Assembly: GCF_033097365.1 (NCBI RefSeq)
Contig: NZ_AP028461.1
Location: 9,261,001-9,325,000, forward strand
DNA: 64,000 bases
From: Actinoplanes sichuanensis
Lineage (GTDB): Bacteria > Actinomycetota > Actinomycetes > Mycobacteriales > Micromonosporaceae
Direction: 5' to 3'
In this document: in pieces, positions 41,276-49,795 of the stretch
How positions within the stretch are numbered: position 1 is the first letter of the stretch
Layout of the letters: each line of letters starts with the position of its first letter
Translations under genes and position numbers: made by a program
The notes under the pieces: generated by a model
What the model saw: the letters and a program-made list of their open reading frames with translations, nothing else
The model's database searches: none
Told to the model about the DNA's origin: nothing

Positions 41276-42799
41276 TTACACCGTGCGGATCTCCTCCAGA
41301 TCGGTACTGCTACGGAGCACAAGCATGCCGATCCCGGCCACCACCAGCATGGCCAGGACGGTCCCGCCGCCGAGCAGCACCAGCTGGCCCCACGGCACCG
41401 GCACGGGCAGGGTCACGACCGGGTCGGACGTGGTGGTCCGCACGCAGGTCTCCGCGTCCGCCGCCGGATCGATGCACGCCTCGATGATCCCGCCACCGAC
41501 CGTGACCTCGTCATAAACCGACCGGACCAGGACGAGTCCGGCGGTGATGGCGAGCCCGAGCGCCGGGACGAGCGGTGCCAGCGTCTGCCACAGCAGCGTC
41601 CCCGAGAGGACCCGGCCGGGCGTGCCGGACGCGGTCAGTGCCGCGTAGGTGCGCCGCCGGGACACCACGCTCTCGGCCAGTGCCACCAGCAGGCCCGCCG
41701 CCGAGACGGCCACGCCGACACCGACCGCGACCAGCACCAGCTGGGCGCTGTTGACATAGAAGGCGGCATGCTCGGGATCGACCGGCATCCCGATCAGCGC
41801 GTTGAACCGATCCTCGGCCAAGCCCTGGGTAACGAAGAGAGCGTGGTATCCCATGGCCGCCCCGCCGATCACCGTCGCGCCGAGGAGTGCGGCCAGGGTG
41901 CGGCTGCCGTTCCACGGATCGGCCATCATCCGCCGCCCGGCCAGCAGGGTGACCGGCCCGTGCCCGAACCGGTGCAGCAGCCACCCGGCCGTGTAGGAGA
42001 TCCATCCGGTTCCGACGACCACGCCGACCATCACCAGCAGCGTGCCGACCAGCATCAACGCGCCGAAGACGTAACCGGACAGCACCATTCGCTCGGAAAG
42101 CCAGACGGGCACGTTGAAGAGCACGAACCCGATGCCGATGGCGAGCCCGGGCCAGGGGCGGGGGCCGTTCTTCCGGTGGCGGCGCACCACGCCGAGCGGG
42201 GTGACCGCCACCCCGCGCATCAGGACCAGCCCGATCAGGCCGGCCATCACCGGCACCACCGCGATGGCCACGATCAGCGGCACCGGGGCGGGGAAGACAT
42301 CGGTGGGCAGCGTCAGTGCCCCGTCCGGACCGGGATCGTGCAGAATCCGCCGGACCCCCACGAAGATGCCGAATCCGGCCACCGAACCGAGGATGCCGGC
42401 CACGACCGTCTCGGCGACGGCGATGAGGACGGCCTGCGCCGGTGTGGCGCCGGCGAGCCGGATGGCGGCCAGCCGCCGGTCCCGGGCCGGCGCGCCGAGC
42501 CGGATGCACTGCCCGGCCAGGGCCAGCACCGGCAGGGTGAGCAGCAGCAGCCCGAAGATCACGCCGGGCCGCAGGCCGGGTTCCCGCAACAGCGGGCTGG
42601 TGTAGTGCTCGGCGCCGGGAGTGAGCCAGGTGGTTCCGTCCGGTTGTTCCGCCAGTTCGCCGCCCCGGATGGCGGCCACCGTGGCCGCGGCGAGCAGAGT
42701 CGTGGAGGCGAGGGCCGCGCTCGTCGCCGTGAGCACGGTCCGCAACGTGTCGGTCCGGGTGCCGGCCGTGCTGAGCCGGAACAGGGTGGCTGCTCTCAC
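41276..42799 (-). CDS. ABC transporter permease (FtsX/MacB-like)
   Basis: 507 residues from the GTG at 42799, in a GTGA overlap with the ATPase stop. There is a short basic N-terminus, then a helix (TSAALASTTLLAAATVAAI), an exported loop, and multiple helices in two FtsX-like blocks, for example GVIFGLLLLTLPVLALAGQCIRLG with RRLAAIRLAGATPAQ, and LVLVAVGVGVAVSAAGLLVALAESVVSRRRTYAAL with GRVLSGTLLWQTLAPL. These resemble permeases of the MacB/LolCE type used for lipid, peptide or drug extrusion. The partner ATPase and a PadR repressor precede it in the operon. Confidence 0.85.
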   Translation of the reverse strand: MRAATLFRLSTAGTRTDTLRTVLTATSAALASTTLLAAATVAAIRGGELAEQPDGTTWLTPGAEHYTSPLLREPGLRPGVIFGLLLLTLPVLALAGQCIRLGAPARDRRLAAIRLAGATPAQAVLIAVAETVVAGILGSVAGFGIFVGVRRILHDPGPDGALTLPTDVFPAPVPLIVAIAVVPVMAGLIGLVLMRGVAVTPLGVVRRHRKNGPRPWPGLAIGIGFVLFNVPVWLSERMVLSGYVFGALMLVGTLLVMVGVVVGTGWISYTAGWLLHRFGHGPVTLLAGRRMMADPWNGSRTLAALLGATVIGGAAMGYHALFVTQGLAEDRFNALIGMPVDPEHAAFYVNSAQLVLVAVGVGVAVSAAGLLVALAESVVSRRRTYAALTASGTPGRVLSGTLLWQTLAPLVPALGLAITAGLVLVRSVYDEVTVGGGIIEACIDPAADAETCVRTTTSDPVVTLPVPVPWGQLVLLGGGTVLAMLVVAGIGMLVLRSSTDLEEIRTV

Positions 42800-43485
42800 G
42801 GCGCACCCACGCCGAGGCCGGTCGGGTCGACGGCGCCGTCCCGCAGCACGACCTCCCGGTCCGCATACGCCGCGACAGGCGCCTCGTGGGTGACGAGAAC
42901 GACCGCCGTGCCCTCCTCCCGGACCGCCCGCACGATCGCCAGCATCACCTGCTCGCCGTTGAGCTGGTCGAGCGCGCCGGTGGGCTCGTCGGCGAAGAGC
43001 ACCCGGGGTCTGGTCACCATGGCCCGGGCCACCGCGCATCGCTGCTGCTGCCCGCCGGACATCGCGCCGGGCATCTGGTCGGCGACGTCGGCGACACCGA
43101 ACCGGTCGAGCCAGGCGAGCGCCGACTCCCGCGCTTCTCGCCGCCCCGAACCGGCGAGAAGCAACGGCAGGGCGACGTTCTCCGCGGCGGTCAACTCGGG
43201 CACCATCTGCCCGAACTGGAACAGCACCCCGAAATCGGTACGCCGTAGGCGGGACCGGGCCGCCTCGGACCACAACCCGATGTTCTGCTCGCGGAAGACC
43301 ACCGAACCCCGATCGGCGCGGAGGATCCCGGCCAGGCAGTGCAGAAGTGTGGACTTGCCGCAGCCGCTCGGGCCGGTGACCGCCACGATCTCGCCCTCGG
43401 CGACGCTCAGGTCGACCCCGCGCAGCGCCGGAGTGGCGCCGTAGTCCTTGGTGATTCCAGTGCCGGTCAACAGCGGAGTGGTCAC
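42796..43485 (-). CDS. ABC transporter ATP-binding protein (MacB/LolD-like)
   Basis: 229 residues from a GTG start overlapping the PadR stop (GTGA). Walker A is GPSGCGKST (about 38-46), Q-loop FQFGQMVPELT, signature MSGGQQQRCAVARAM, Walker B VLFADEPTGALD and H-loop VTHEAPVAAYAD. It belongs to the LolD/MacB subgroup that powers FtsX-like permeases; the permease follows directly. Confidence 0.93.
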   Translation of the reverse strand: MTTPLLTGTGITKDYGATPALRGVDLSVAEGEIVAVTGPSGCGKSTLLHCLAGILRADRGSVVFREQNIGLWSEAARSRLRRTDFGVLFQFGQMVPELTAAENVALPLLLAGSGRREARESALAWLDRFGVADVADQMPGAMSGGQQQRCAVARAMVTRPRVLFADEPTGALDQLNGEQVMLAIVRAVREEGTAVVLVTHEAPVAAYADREVVLRDGAVDPTGLGVGAP

Positions 43486-44018
43486 GCGGTCACTTCCTTC
43501 TGCAGGTCGGCGACACGGGCCAGCGTGGTCTGCAACCAGCGCAGGTCGGCGTCGAGGTGGCCGATGGCGTAGTCGGCGGCGACGACGTCGCCGACAGTGG
43601 CGCCCGGGGCGGTCTTGACCGCGGTCAACTCACGCAGCCGGGTCATGTGGGCGAGCCGTTGGGCGGTGAGGTACTCCCGGGCGCGGTCGGCGTCGGCGGC
43701 GAGCAGGGCGACCACCACCTTGGCGAAGAGGGTGCTCGTCACATACGGCGCGGGCGGCTCGATCTCGGTCAGCCACCGGGTGAGCCGGTCCCGGCCGGAA
43801 CCGGTCAACGTATACGCCGTCCGCTCCGGGCCTCCCTCCTGCTCCTGACCGGACTGCTCGACGAACCCGTCGCGCTCCAACCGCCCGAGCGTGGAGTAGA
43901 CCTGGCCGTACGCCAATGGTTTGGCCTGTGGCAGTCGCTCGTCGTGTGCCCGCTTGAGGTCGTAGCCGTGTCGCGGACCGCCGGCGAGCAACCCCAGAAG
44001 GACATGCGCCGTGGACAT
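43482..44018 (-). CDS. PadR-family transcriptional repressor
   Basis: 178 residues. The winged helix is MSTAHVLLGLLAGGPRHGYDL, then KPLAYGQVYSTLGRLERDGFV and GPERTAYTLTGSGRDRL, followed by a helical C-terminal dimerisation domain (AREYLTAQRLAHMTRLRELT). It is first in a three-gene operon with an efflux-type ABC transporter, and a perfect 9-bp palindrome lies just upstream of its start. This is the usual LmrR/PadR layout, where a drug or phenolic ligand releases the repressor. Confidence 0.92.
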   Translation of the reverse strand: MSTAHVLLGLLAGGPRHGYDLKRAHDERLPQAKPLAYGQVYSTLGRLERDGFVEQSGQEQEGGPERTAYTLTGSGRDRLTRWLTEIEPPAPYVTSTLFAKVVVALLAADADRAREYLTAQRLAHMTRLRELTAVKTAPGATVGDVVAADYAIGHLDADLRWLQTTLARVADLQKEVTA

Positions 44019-44026
44019 GGGCGCTA

Positions 44027-44045
44027 CTATTCACTCAGTGAATAG
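44027..44045. promoter_or_regulatory. Probable PadR operator
   Basis: CTATTCACTCAGTGAATAG is a perfect 9-bp inverted repeat around one central base, 9 bases upstream of the padR-like start. The A/T-rich arms stand out against the GC-rich surroundings. Position suggests autorepression of the operon. Confidence 0.75.
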
Positions 44046-44081
44046 CCGCCGTCAAGCCACCACGGCGAGGAGGAAGTGATG

Positions 44082-45614
44082 TCAGAGCGAGCGCCGCAGC
44101 GCGACGACGGCGATGTCGTCGGCCTGTTCCCGGGCTCCGGCCAGCTGGCTGTGCAGACGCCGGCAGAACGCGTCGAGGTCGTCCTCGACCAGGGCCGCGC
44201 CGGCTGCGAGGGCGCTCAGTCCCTGGTCGAGGTCGGCGTCCCGACGCTCGATCAGGCCGTCGGTGTAAAGCACCAGGGTGCCGCCGGGCGGCAGGATGTA
44301 TTCGATCTCGGCCCGCCGGGGTGCGGTGATGCCGAGCAGCGCCCCGCGCGGCTGAAGATACTGCACGTCACCGCCGACGTGGACGAGTGGCGGCAGATGC
44401 CCGGCGCTGGCCATCCGGATCCGGCCGGTCGAGGGTTCCAGAGTGAGCAGGCAGAGGGTGGCCGACTCGGCCGGCAGCACGGTCCGCATGAATCGGTTGA
44501 CCAGTTCCAGCACCGCCGCCGGCGAGTGCCCCTCGACGGCGTATGCGCGGACGGCGTGCCTGATCTCGGCCATCACCGTGGCGGCGTGCAGCGAGTGCCC
44601 GGCCACGTCGCCGATCGCGACGAGGAGCCGGTCCTCGAGCACCGTGAGTTCGTAGAAGTCGCCGCCGACCTCGGTCTGTGCGCTGGCCGGCTCGTAGAGG
44701 ACGCCCAGATCGACGCCGGACACCTCGGGCAGGCGCGACTGGAGCAGGCTGCGCTGGAGGGTGACCGCGATCCGGTGCTCCTCGTCGAAGGATCGCTGTG
44801 CCTCCACGGCTGCGGCGACCGCCTGGGAGAGCTGCCGGAGCACCGGGAAGCCGGGGGTCTGTGAGCTGCCGGGCACGGCGACGTAGACCGGCGGGCGGTC
44901 GGCGCGCAGTCGGGCCGCGGCGACCGCGACGGTCTCCCCCTCCGGCCAGCCGACGACGTCCCAGTCGGCCGGCTCGTCACTGCGCACCAGCGACCCGACC
45001 GCGACCTGATGCCTCGGGACCGCCCACCGGCGCACCGTCGGAGGGCTGCCCGACGCGGCCAGGCTCTCCCCATCGAAGGTCTCGGCGACCACCACGACCG
45101 GCCCGCCGAAGATGTCGGCGGCACCCTCGGCCGCGGCTGAGAGCAGGGTCGGCAGCGTGGACGCCGAGTTGATCGCCAGGGTGGCCTCGGCCAGCCGCAC
45201 CATCCGTTGGGCGAGCAGTTCGGCGCGCTGCCGGGCGCGGTAGTAGCGGAGGACGGCCTGGGCGGTGGCGATCAGTTCGTCCGGTTCGATCGGCTCGACG
45301 AGGTAGGCGTCGGCACCGCGGTTCAGTCCCTGGGTGCGGTCACCGACGTCGACGGCGTGCGCGGACACGTGGATCACCGGGAGTACGCCGTACCGCGAAT
45401 CGCTCTTGATCGTCTCGCAGACGTCGAATCCGCTCATGTCGGGCAGTTTCACGTCGAGCACGACCAGGTCGACCTCGGCTTCCAGGAGCCGGGCGAGGGC
45501 CGCGCCGCCGGTCTCCGCCTCAAGCACTGTGAAACCGGCTCGGCTCAGCCAGCTGACCAGGAGATATCGCTTGGTCGGGCTGTCGTCGACGACGAGGACG
45601 GTGGCCGACATCAT
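44082..45614 (-). CDS. Receiver-PP2C (RsbU-like) phosphatase response regulator
   Basis: 510 residues; ATGATG lets it start at 45614 or 45611, overlapping the kinase stop. The N-terminal receiver (about 5-120) has VVDDSPTKRY, phosphoacceptor Asp in VDLVVLDVKLPDMSG and Lys-position variation in AYLVEPIEPDEL (Glu where Lys is usual). A middle GAF-like segment (about 140-280) follows, then a SpoIIE-type PP2C domain: LQRSLLQSRLPE, VGGDFYEL, VAIGDVAGHS, LVLYTDGLIERRD and QADDIAVVALR. Last gene of the stressosome operon, it is the likely RsbU output phosphatase, controlled by phosphorylation from the upstream histidine kinase. Confidence 0.88.
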   Translation of the reverse strand: MMSATVLVVDDSPTKRYLLVSWLSRAGFTVLEAETGGAALARLLEAEVDLVVLDVKLPDMSGFDVCETIKSDSRYGVLPVIHVSAHAVDVGDRTQGLNRGADAYLVEPIEPDELIATAQAVLRYYRARQRAELLAQRMVRLAEATLAINSASTLPTLLSAAAEGAADIFGGPVVVVAETFDGESLAASGSPPTVRRWAVPRHQVAVGSLVRSDEPADWDVVGWPEGETVAVAAARLRADRPPVYVAVPGSSQTPGFPVLRQLSQAVAAAVEAQRSFDEEHRIAVTLQRSLLQSRLPEVSGVDLGVLYEPASAQTEVGGDFYELTVLEDRLLVAIGDVAGHSLHAATVMAEIRHAVRAYAVEGHSPAAVLELVNRFMRTVLPAESATLCLLTLEPSTGRIRMASAGHLPPLVHVGGDVQYLQPRGALLGITAPRRAEIEYILPPGGTLVLYTDGLIERRDADLDQGLSALAAGAALVEDDLDAFCRRLHSQLAGAREQADDIAVVALRRSL

Positions 45615-46951
45615 GACTTCAGGGGGAGCCGTAGGGTGAAGGTGCTGCCCTCACCGGGGGTGGAGTCGACCCGCAGGGCGCCACCGAGGATTCCGGCGAG
45701 CCGCCGGGCATACGGCAGGCCGAGGCCGGTGCCCTTGCCGCTGACCGGCCGGCTGCCGGGCACCTGATAAAACTCCTCGAAAATGCGTTCCTGCAGCTCG
45801 GGAGGTATGCCATAGCCGGTGTCGGCGACGACGAACTCGGCGTCGCCGTCGGTCCGACGCACGCTGAGCCGCACCGAGCCGGCCTCGGTGAACTTGAGCG
45901 CGTTCGTGAGGAGGTTGCGCAGCACCTGGGCGAGCAGCACCTCGTCGGAGCGCAAGGTGGGCACCCCCGGCTCGTCGACCGCGAAGTCGACCTCGGGCCG
46001 GGTGGCGAGCGGGCGCAGAGTGCCGCGCAACTGACCGAAGACCGCTTTCAGATCCACCTCCGACCAGTTCGGCTCGATCCGGCCGGCCTCCGCCTTGGCC
46101 AGGTCGAGCAGGCCGTTGACCAGCGTCAGCAGGTCGGTGGCGGAACCGCGGATCAGGTCGACCTGGCGGCGCTGCTCGGTGGTGAGTTCGTCGGAGCCGG
46201 AGTCGGTGAGCAGGCGTCCGAGGCCGATGATCGCGGTGACCGGGGCGCGCAGTTCGTGGCTGACGTTGGCCAGGAAACGGCTCTTGGCCTCGCTGGCCGC
46301 GGCGAGCTGCTCCGATTTCTCGTCGAGCTCGGCGTAGAGGGCGACCACGCCACGATTGGTCTCCTCCAGCTCCTGGGAGAGCTGGTTGTAGAGGGCCATC
46401 ACACCGCGGTTGGTCTCCTCCAGCTCGGCGTTGAGCCGGGCCAGGTCGTCACGCTGGGCGCGCACCTCGTCGAGGGCGGCGATGAGCTGCTGATTCTGCA
46501 CCGCCAGCTCATCGAGCGGGGTGCCGGGCACATGGCGGGCCAGTCCGGCGCGGATCTCCTCCATCCGGTCGGGGGTCAGCAGGGGGGCGCCGAGCGGCAG
46601 GCGCCGCGCCATCCGGACCACTGTGCCCGTCCCACCATCGTCGACCTCCATCGTGTCGACCAGGCGGCCGACCTGCTGCAAATGTTCAGCGAGCCGGGCC
46701 GTGTCCCCGGTTCCGGGGTGCGCCATGGCTACGTGGAGGGTAGGTACCCCGATCGTTTCAACGGTGAACGTGACGTCGGTGTGTCCGGCTGCGAGCAGCA
46801 CCCGGCCGATCTCGCTGAGCGCGGTCGCCACCCGGGTCTGGTCCTGGGATTCCAGGCCGACCCTCTGGGCCACCTCCCGCCCGAGTTGCCGCACCACGAA
46901 GATGTCATGCTCGACCCGCAGGCGCATGCGCATCAGCGGCTCGCCGGTCAT
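45611..46951 (-). CDS. Soluble sensor histidine kinase of the stressosome operon
   Basis: 446 residues. The N-terminal 130 residues carry a small RsbT/W-like helical-beta region (VRQLGREVAQRVGLESQDQTRVATALSEIGRVLL). A long coiled coil with repeated LNAELEETNRGVMALYNQLSQELEETN motifs follows. HisKA has the phosphoacceptor His in ANVSHELRAPVTA, and HATPase shows LTNALKFTEAGSV, ADTGYGIP and GTGLGLPYARRL. No transmembrane segment is seen. It overlaps both neighbours by 4 bases and probably phosphorylates the receiver-phosphatase encoded next. Confidence 0.9.
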   Translation of the reverse strand: MTGEPLMRMRLRVEHDIFVVRQLGREVAQRVGLESQDQTRVATALSEIGRVLLAAGHTDVTFTVETIGVPTLHVAMAHPGTGDTARLAEHLQQVGRLVDTMEVDDGGTGTVVRMARRLPLGAPLLTPDRMEEIRAGLARHVPGTPLDELAVQNQQLIAALDEVRAQRDDLARLNAELEETNRGVMALYNQLSQELEETNRGVVALYAELDEKSEQLAAASEAKSRFLANVSHELRAPVTAIIGLGRLLTDSGSDELTTEQRRQVDLIRGSATDLLTLVNGLLDLAKAEAGRIEPNWSEVDLKAVFGQLRGTLRPLATRPEVDFAVDEPGVPTLRSDEVLLAQVLRNLLTNALKFTEAGSVRLSVRRTDGDAEFVVADTGYGIPPELQERIFEEFYQVPGSRPVSGKGTGLGLPYARRLAGILGGALRVDSTPGEGSTFTLRLPLKS

Positions 46952-47979
46952 GAGAACCGCGCCACCAGCACGCCCGCGTCGTCCCGGCGGGTTCCGGCGT
47001 CTCGCAGCAGGGTGCCCGCGATCACCTCGGGGGTGCGGGTGATCAGTCCTGGATACTCGCTGAGGTTCCAGCGCTCGACCAGGCCGTCGGTGTGCATCAC
47101 CAGGATCGCGCCGGGGGCGAGCGGGTAGTCGTACTCCCGGATCTGTCGTCGTTGATGCCCGGCGATGCCCGGCATGGAGACCATGCCTCGCCGGCTGCCG
47201 TCCGGCGCGAGGACGGTGCCGGAGATATTGCCGAGACCGGCATAACGGACCACCCCGGCCGACGGATCCGGTTCGGCGACGGCGAGAGCGGCGCCTCGGG
47301 TGTGCCCGAGGGTACGGTGCAGCGCCTCCACCACCTGTGCCGGCGGCACGGCCGGCGCCCGCAGGAACACGCGCACCGCCTCGTGCGACGCGGCCGCGGC
47401 CAGGCCACCGTGCCCGAGCCCGTCACTGAGCAGAAGCTGCCGGCGCCCGTCGATCTCGCGGATCGCGAAGGCGTCCCCACTGACCGTCTCCCCGGTCAGC
47501 GGCCTGGTCAGCCCGGCCGCCCAGCCCGAATCGGGAAGCGCGTCCGGCCACACCTGCACGCTCAGCACGGTCCCCTTGCCGGGAACCGAGTGCAGATCCC
47601 ATCGGCTGGCCTGACGCAGGATGGCGCCGAGCCCGATGCCGAGCGTGCCCGCGGTGGAATGCCCGTCGCCGATGGAGAGCTGGACGTCGGCCATACCGGG
47701 CCCGCTGTCGATCGCGATCAACTCGACCCCGGCCTGGTCGGCGGCCCGGACCACGCGCACCAGAATCGTGCCCTGGGCCGCATGTTTGACCAGGTTGCCG
47801 GCCGCTTCGGCGGCGACGATGGAGAGGTCCGCGACGCGCTGCTCGGGCATGTCGAGGCTGGCGGCCAGGCGTTCGGCGGCCCGGCGCACGGCCGAGGCCG
47901 TCCCCGGCTCCTCCACCCGAAACCAGACCCCTCCGTCCAGGAGTCCTTCGGGTAGGGACGCCACCGCGCCTCCGCTCAT
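46948..47979 (-). CDS. ATPase-PP2C fusion (RsbT/RsbW-like plus SpoIIE/RsbX-like)
   Basis: 343 residues from the ATG at 47979, giving an ATGA overlap with rsbT (GTG 47988 is an alternative). Residues about 20-150 form a GHKL ATPase like RsbT/RsbW (VAAEAAGNLVKHA, IDSGPGMADV, GTLGIGLGAILRQASRWDLHS). Residues about 160-343 are a small PP2C domain (VSGDAFAIRE, LLLSDGLGHGGLA, VMHTDGLVERW) without the RsbU N-domain. RsbX in Bacillus is a stand-alone PP2C that resets RsbR/RsbS; here it appears fused to an ATPase. Functions are inferred from domains and context. Confidence 0.85.
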   Translation of the reverse strand: MSGGAVASLPEGLLDGGVWFRVEEPGTASAVRRAAERLAASLDMPEQRVADLSIVAAEAAGNLVKHAAQGTILVRVVRAADQAGVELIAIDSGPGMADVQLSIGDGHSTAGTLGIGLGAILRQASRWDLHSVPGKGTVLSVQVWPDALPDSGWAAGLTRPLTGETVSGDAFAIREIDGRRQLLLSDGLGHGGLAAAASHEAVRVFLRAPAVPPAQVVEALHRTLGHTRGAALAVAEPDPSAGVVRYAGLGNISGTVLAPDGSRRGMVSMPGIAGHQRRQIREYDYPLAPGAILVMHTDGLVERWNLSEYPGLITRTPEVIAGTLLRDAGTRRDDAGVLVARFS

Positions 47980-48380
47980 CGGCACCACTTGACGATCGTA
48001 ATGGTCGTGCCCTTACCCGGCTCAGTATCGATCTTGAACTCGTCGACCAGGCGACGTGCACCACTGAGACCGAGGCCCAGCCCGCCACCGGTGGTGTAAC
48101 CATCGGTGAGGGCCAGGTCGAGATCGGCGATACCGGGCCCCTGATCGGCGAACACGATCTGGATACCGGCTCGCCGTTCGTTGTGGACGCGGGTCACCTC
48201 GACCTCGCCGCCACCACCGTAGACCAGTGTGTTGCGGGCCAACTCGCTCGCGGCGGTGACGAGTTTCGTCTGATCCACCAGGGACAACTTCACCGCCACG
48301 GCGACGGTACGCACCAGCTGCCGAACCCGGACGACGTCCTGGTCGGTCACGACCGGAAGGCGCTGGCTCTCGTCGTTCAC
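47976..48380 (-). CDS. rsbT: Stressosome switch kinase RsbT
   Basis: 134 residues from a GTG start, overlapping rsbS by 4 bases. GHKL fold: N-box AASELARNTLVYGGGG, G1 FADQGPGIADLDLAL, and G2 GGGLGLGLSGARRLVDEF. The short length and RsbR-RsbS-RsbT order identify RsbT, which phosphorylates RsbR/RsbS and, once released from the stressosome, activates an RsbU-type phosphatase. Confidence 0.92.
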   Translation of the reverse strand: MNDESQRLPVVTDQDVVRVRQLVRTVAVAVKLSLVDQTKLVTAASELARNTLVYGGGGEVEVTRVHNERRAGIQIVFADQGPGIADLDLALTDGYTTGGGLGLGLSGARRLVDEFKIDTEPGKGTTITIVKWCR

Positions 48381-48790
48381 GGCGTGGTTACCGCTGCCGC
48401 GCCGGACTCGTCCTCGTCGTCGAACAGCTCGTCGTCGTCGGGACGGCTGCCGAGCATCTCGATGCCCAGCTCGACGTTGAGAGCGGTCCGGATGCCGGGC
48501 AGCGACAGCCCGAGCTCGACCAGCGTGATCGCCACTGCCGGGCGCATGCCGACGACCACGGTCTCGGCGTCCAGGACCCGGGAGACCGAGGCGATGGTCG
48601 CGAGGGTACGGCCGACGAACGAGTCGACGATGTCGAGCGCGCTGATGTCGATGATCACACCGTGCACGCCCGTCGCGACGATCCGCTCGGCGAGGTCCTC
48701 CTGCAGTTGCAGGGCGACCTGGTCCTCCATGTCGATCTGGATGGAGACCAGCAGGATGTCGCCGATCTTCAGGACCGGGACCCGCTCCAT
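48377..48790 (-). CDS. rsbS: Stressosome scaffold STAS protein RsbS
   Basis: 137 residues, a single STAS domain. The phosphorylatable Ser is in ALDIVDSFVGRTLATIA (Ser59-equivalent). VVVGMRPAVAITLVELG and LPGIRTALNVELGIEML complete the fold. An acidic C-terminal tail (PDDDELFDDEDES) is longer than in Bacillus RsbS. It forms the stressosome core with RsbR. It begins 1 base after the rsbR stop. Confidence 0.93.
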   Translation of the reverse strand: MERVPVLKIGDILLVSIQIDMEDQVALQLQEDLAERIVATGVHGVIIDISALDIVDSFVGRTLATIASVSRVLDAETVVVGMRPAVAITLVELGLSLPGIRTALNVELGIEMLGSRPDDDELFDDEDESGAAAVTTP

Positions 48791-48791
48791 G

Positions 48792-49628
48792 TCAGCGTCC
48801 CGACCGCTTGTTCTGGCTGATCACGTAGCGCAGGGCGTCGGCGAGCGAGGCCTTGGTCGCGATGTCGCCGAACTCGATGCCGAGGGCGACGATGGTCTGT
48901 GCGATCTGCGGACGGATGCCGGAGATGATGCAGTCGGCGCCCATCAGACGGGCCGCCACCACGGTCTTGAGAACGTGCTGGGCGACCTGGGTGTCGACCG
49001 CCGGCACACCGGTGATGTCGATGATCGCGTACGGCGAACCGGTGTCCACCAGAGTCTGCAGCAGGCGCTCCATCACCACCTGGGCCCGCGCCGAGTCGAG
49101 GGTGCCGACCAGAGGCACCGCGACGACGCCCTCCCACAGTTTCACCACCGGTGTGGAGAGCTCGAGCAGCTGCTCCGCCTGGTCCGCGATGATCGACTCA
49201 CGGACCCGCACGTAGCTGTCGAAGGTGAAGAGCGCGGCCTGGTCGACGAAACCGGAGAAGGCCACGTAGTCGCGCAGGGTGGCGGCGTCACTCTGGTCGC
49301 CGAGCACCTCGAGCGTCGCGTCCTTGAGCGCGTAGACGCTGACCGCCGTCTCGGTGGCGCTGAACCCCTGCCGGGCTCGGTTGCTGGAGAGCTCGTTGAG
49401 CTGAGCGCGCAGCTCGGCGCTCGCCTCCTGACTCAGATCGGCGGCCCCACCGGCGAACGCCTGCTGGAATCCGCGCTGCAGGTCGTTGGTCTGTCGGCGC
49501 AGCTCGGCGCTGCTCAACCGGCCCCGCAGGCCGGCGGCGACCAACTCGGTCCAGCGGGCCGCCAGCTGCTCGGACCGCCCCTCCAGCAGTTCGGCGAAGC
49601 GCCTCGCCTCGTCCGGACTGAGCGGCAT
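48792..49628 (-). CDS. rsbR: Stressosome sensor RsbR
   Basis: 278 residues from the ATG at 49628, which has GGGGGAGG 5 bases upstream; a TTG five codons earlier would put this site inside the gene. The N-terminal half (about 1-150) is an all-helical sensor region of the non-heme globin-like or RsbRD type. The C-terminal STAS domain starts near VKLWEGVVAVPLVGTLDSARAQVVMERLL and carries DITGVPAVDTQVAQHVL with the phosphoacceptor Thr. It heads the six-gene operon and presumably sets its stimulus. Confidence 0.92.
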   Translation of the reverse strand: MPLSPDEARRFAELLEGRSEQLAARWTELVAAGLRGRLSSAELRRQTNDLQRGFQQAFAGGAADLSQEASAELRAQLNELSSNRARQGFSATETAVSVYALKDATLEVLGDQSDAATLRDYVAFSGFVDQAALFTFDSYVRVRESIIADQAEQLLELSTPVVKLWEGVVAVPLVGTLDSARAQVVMERLLQTLVDTGSPYAIIDITGVPAVDTQVAQHVLKTVVAARLMGADCIISGIRPQIAQTIVALGIEFGDIATKASLADALRYVISQNKRSGR

Positions 49629-49795
49629 CAGTGCCTCCCCCAACTACAGCGATCCAGCGCAACGGCCGGACTTTACCATCAGGGTGTCCAATAGTTGCTG
49701 TAAGCCAAGTAACGGACCGAGAGCCAAAGGCGCGTCCCGTTCTGCGCGTCACCGGGTACGTGGAGTACCGTTCAGCAATAACTGGAGGTCGGCGA

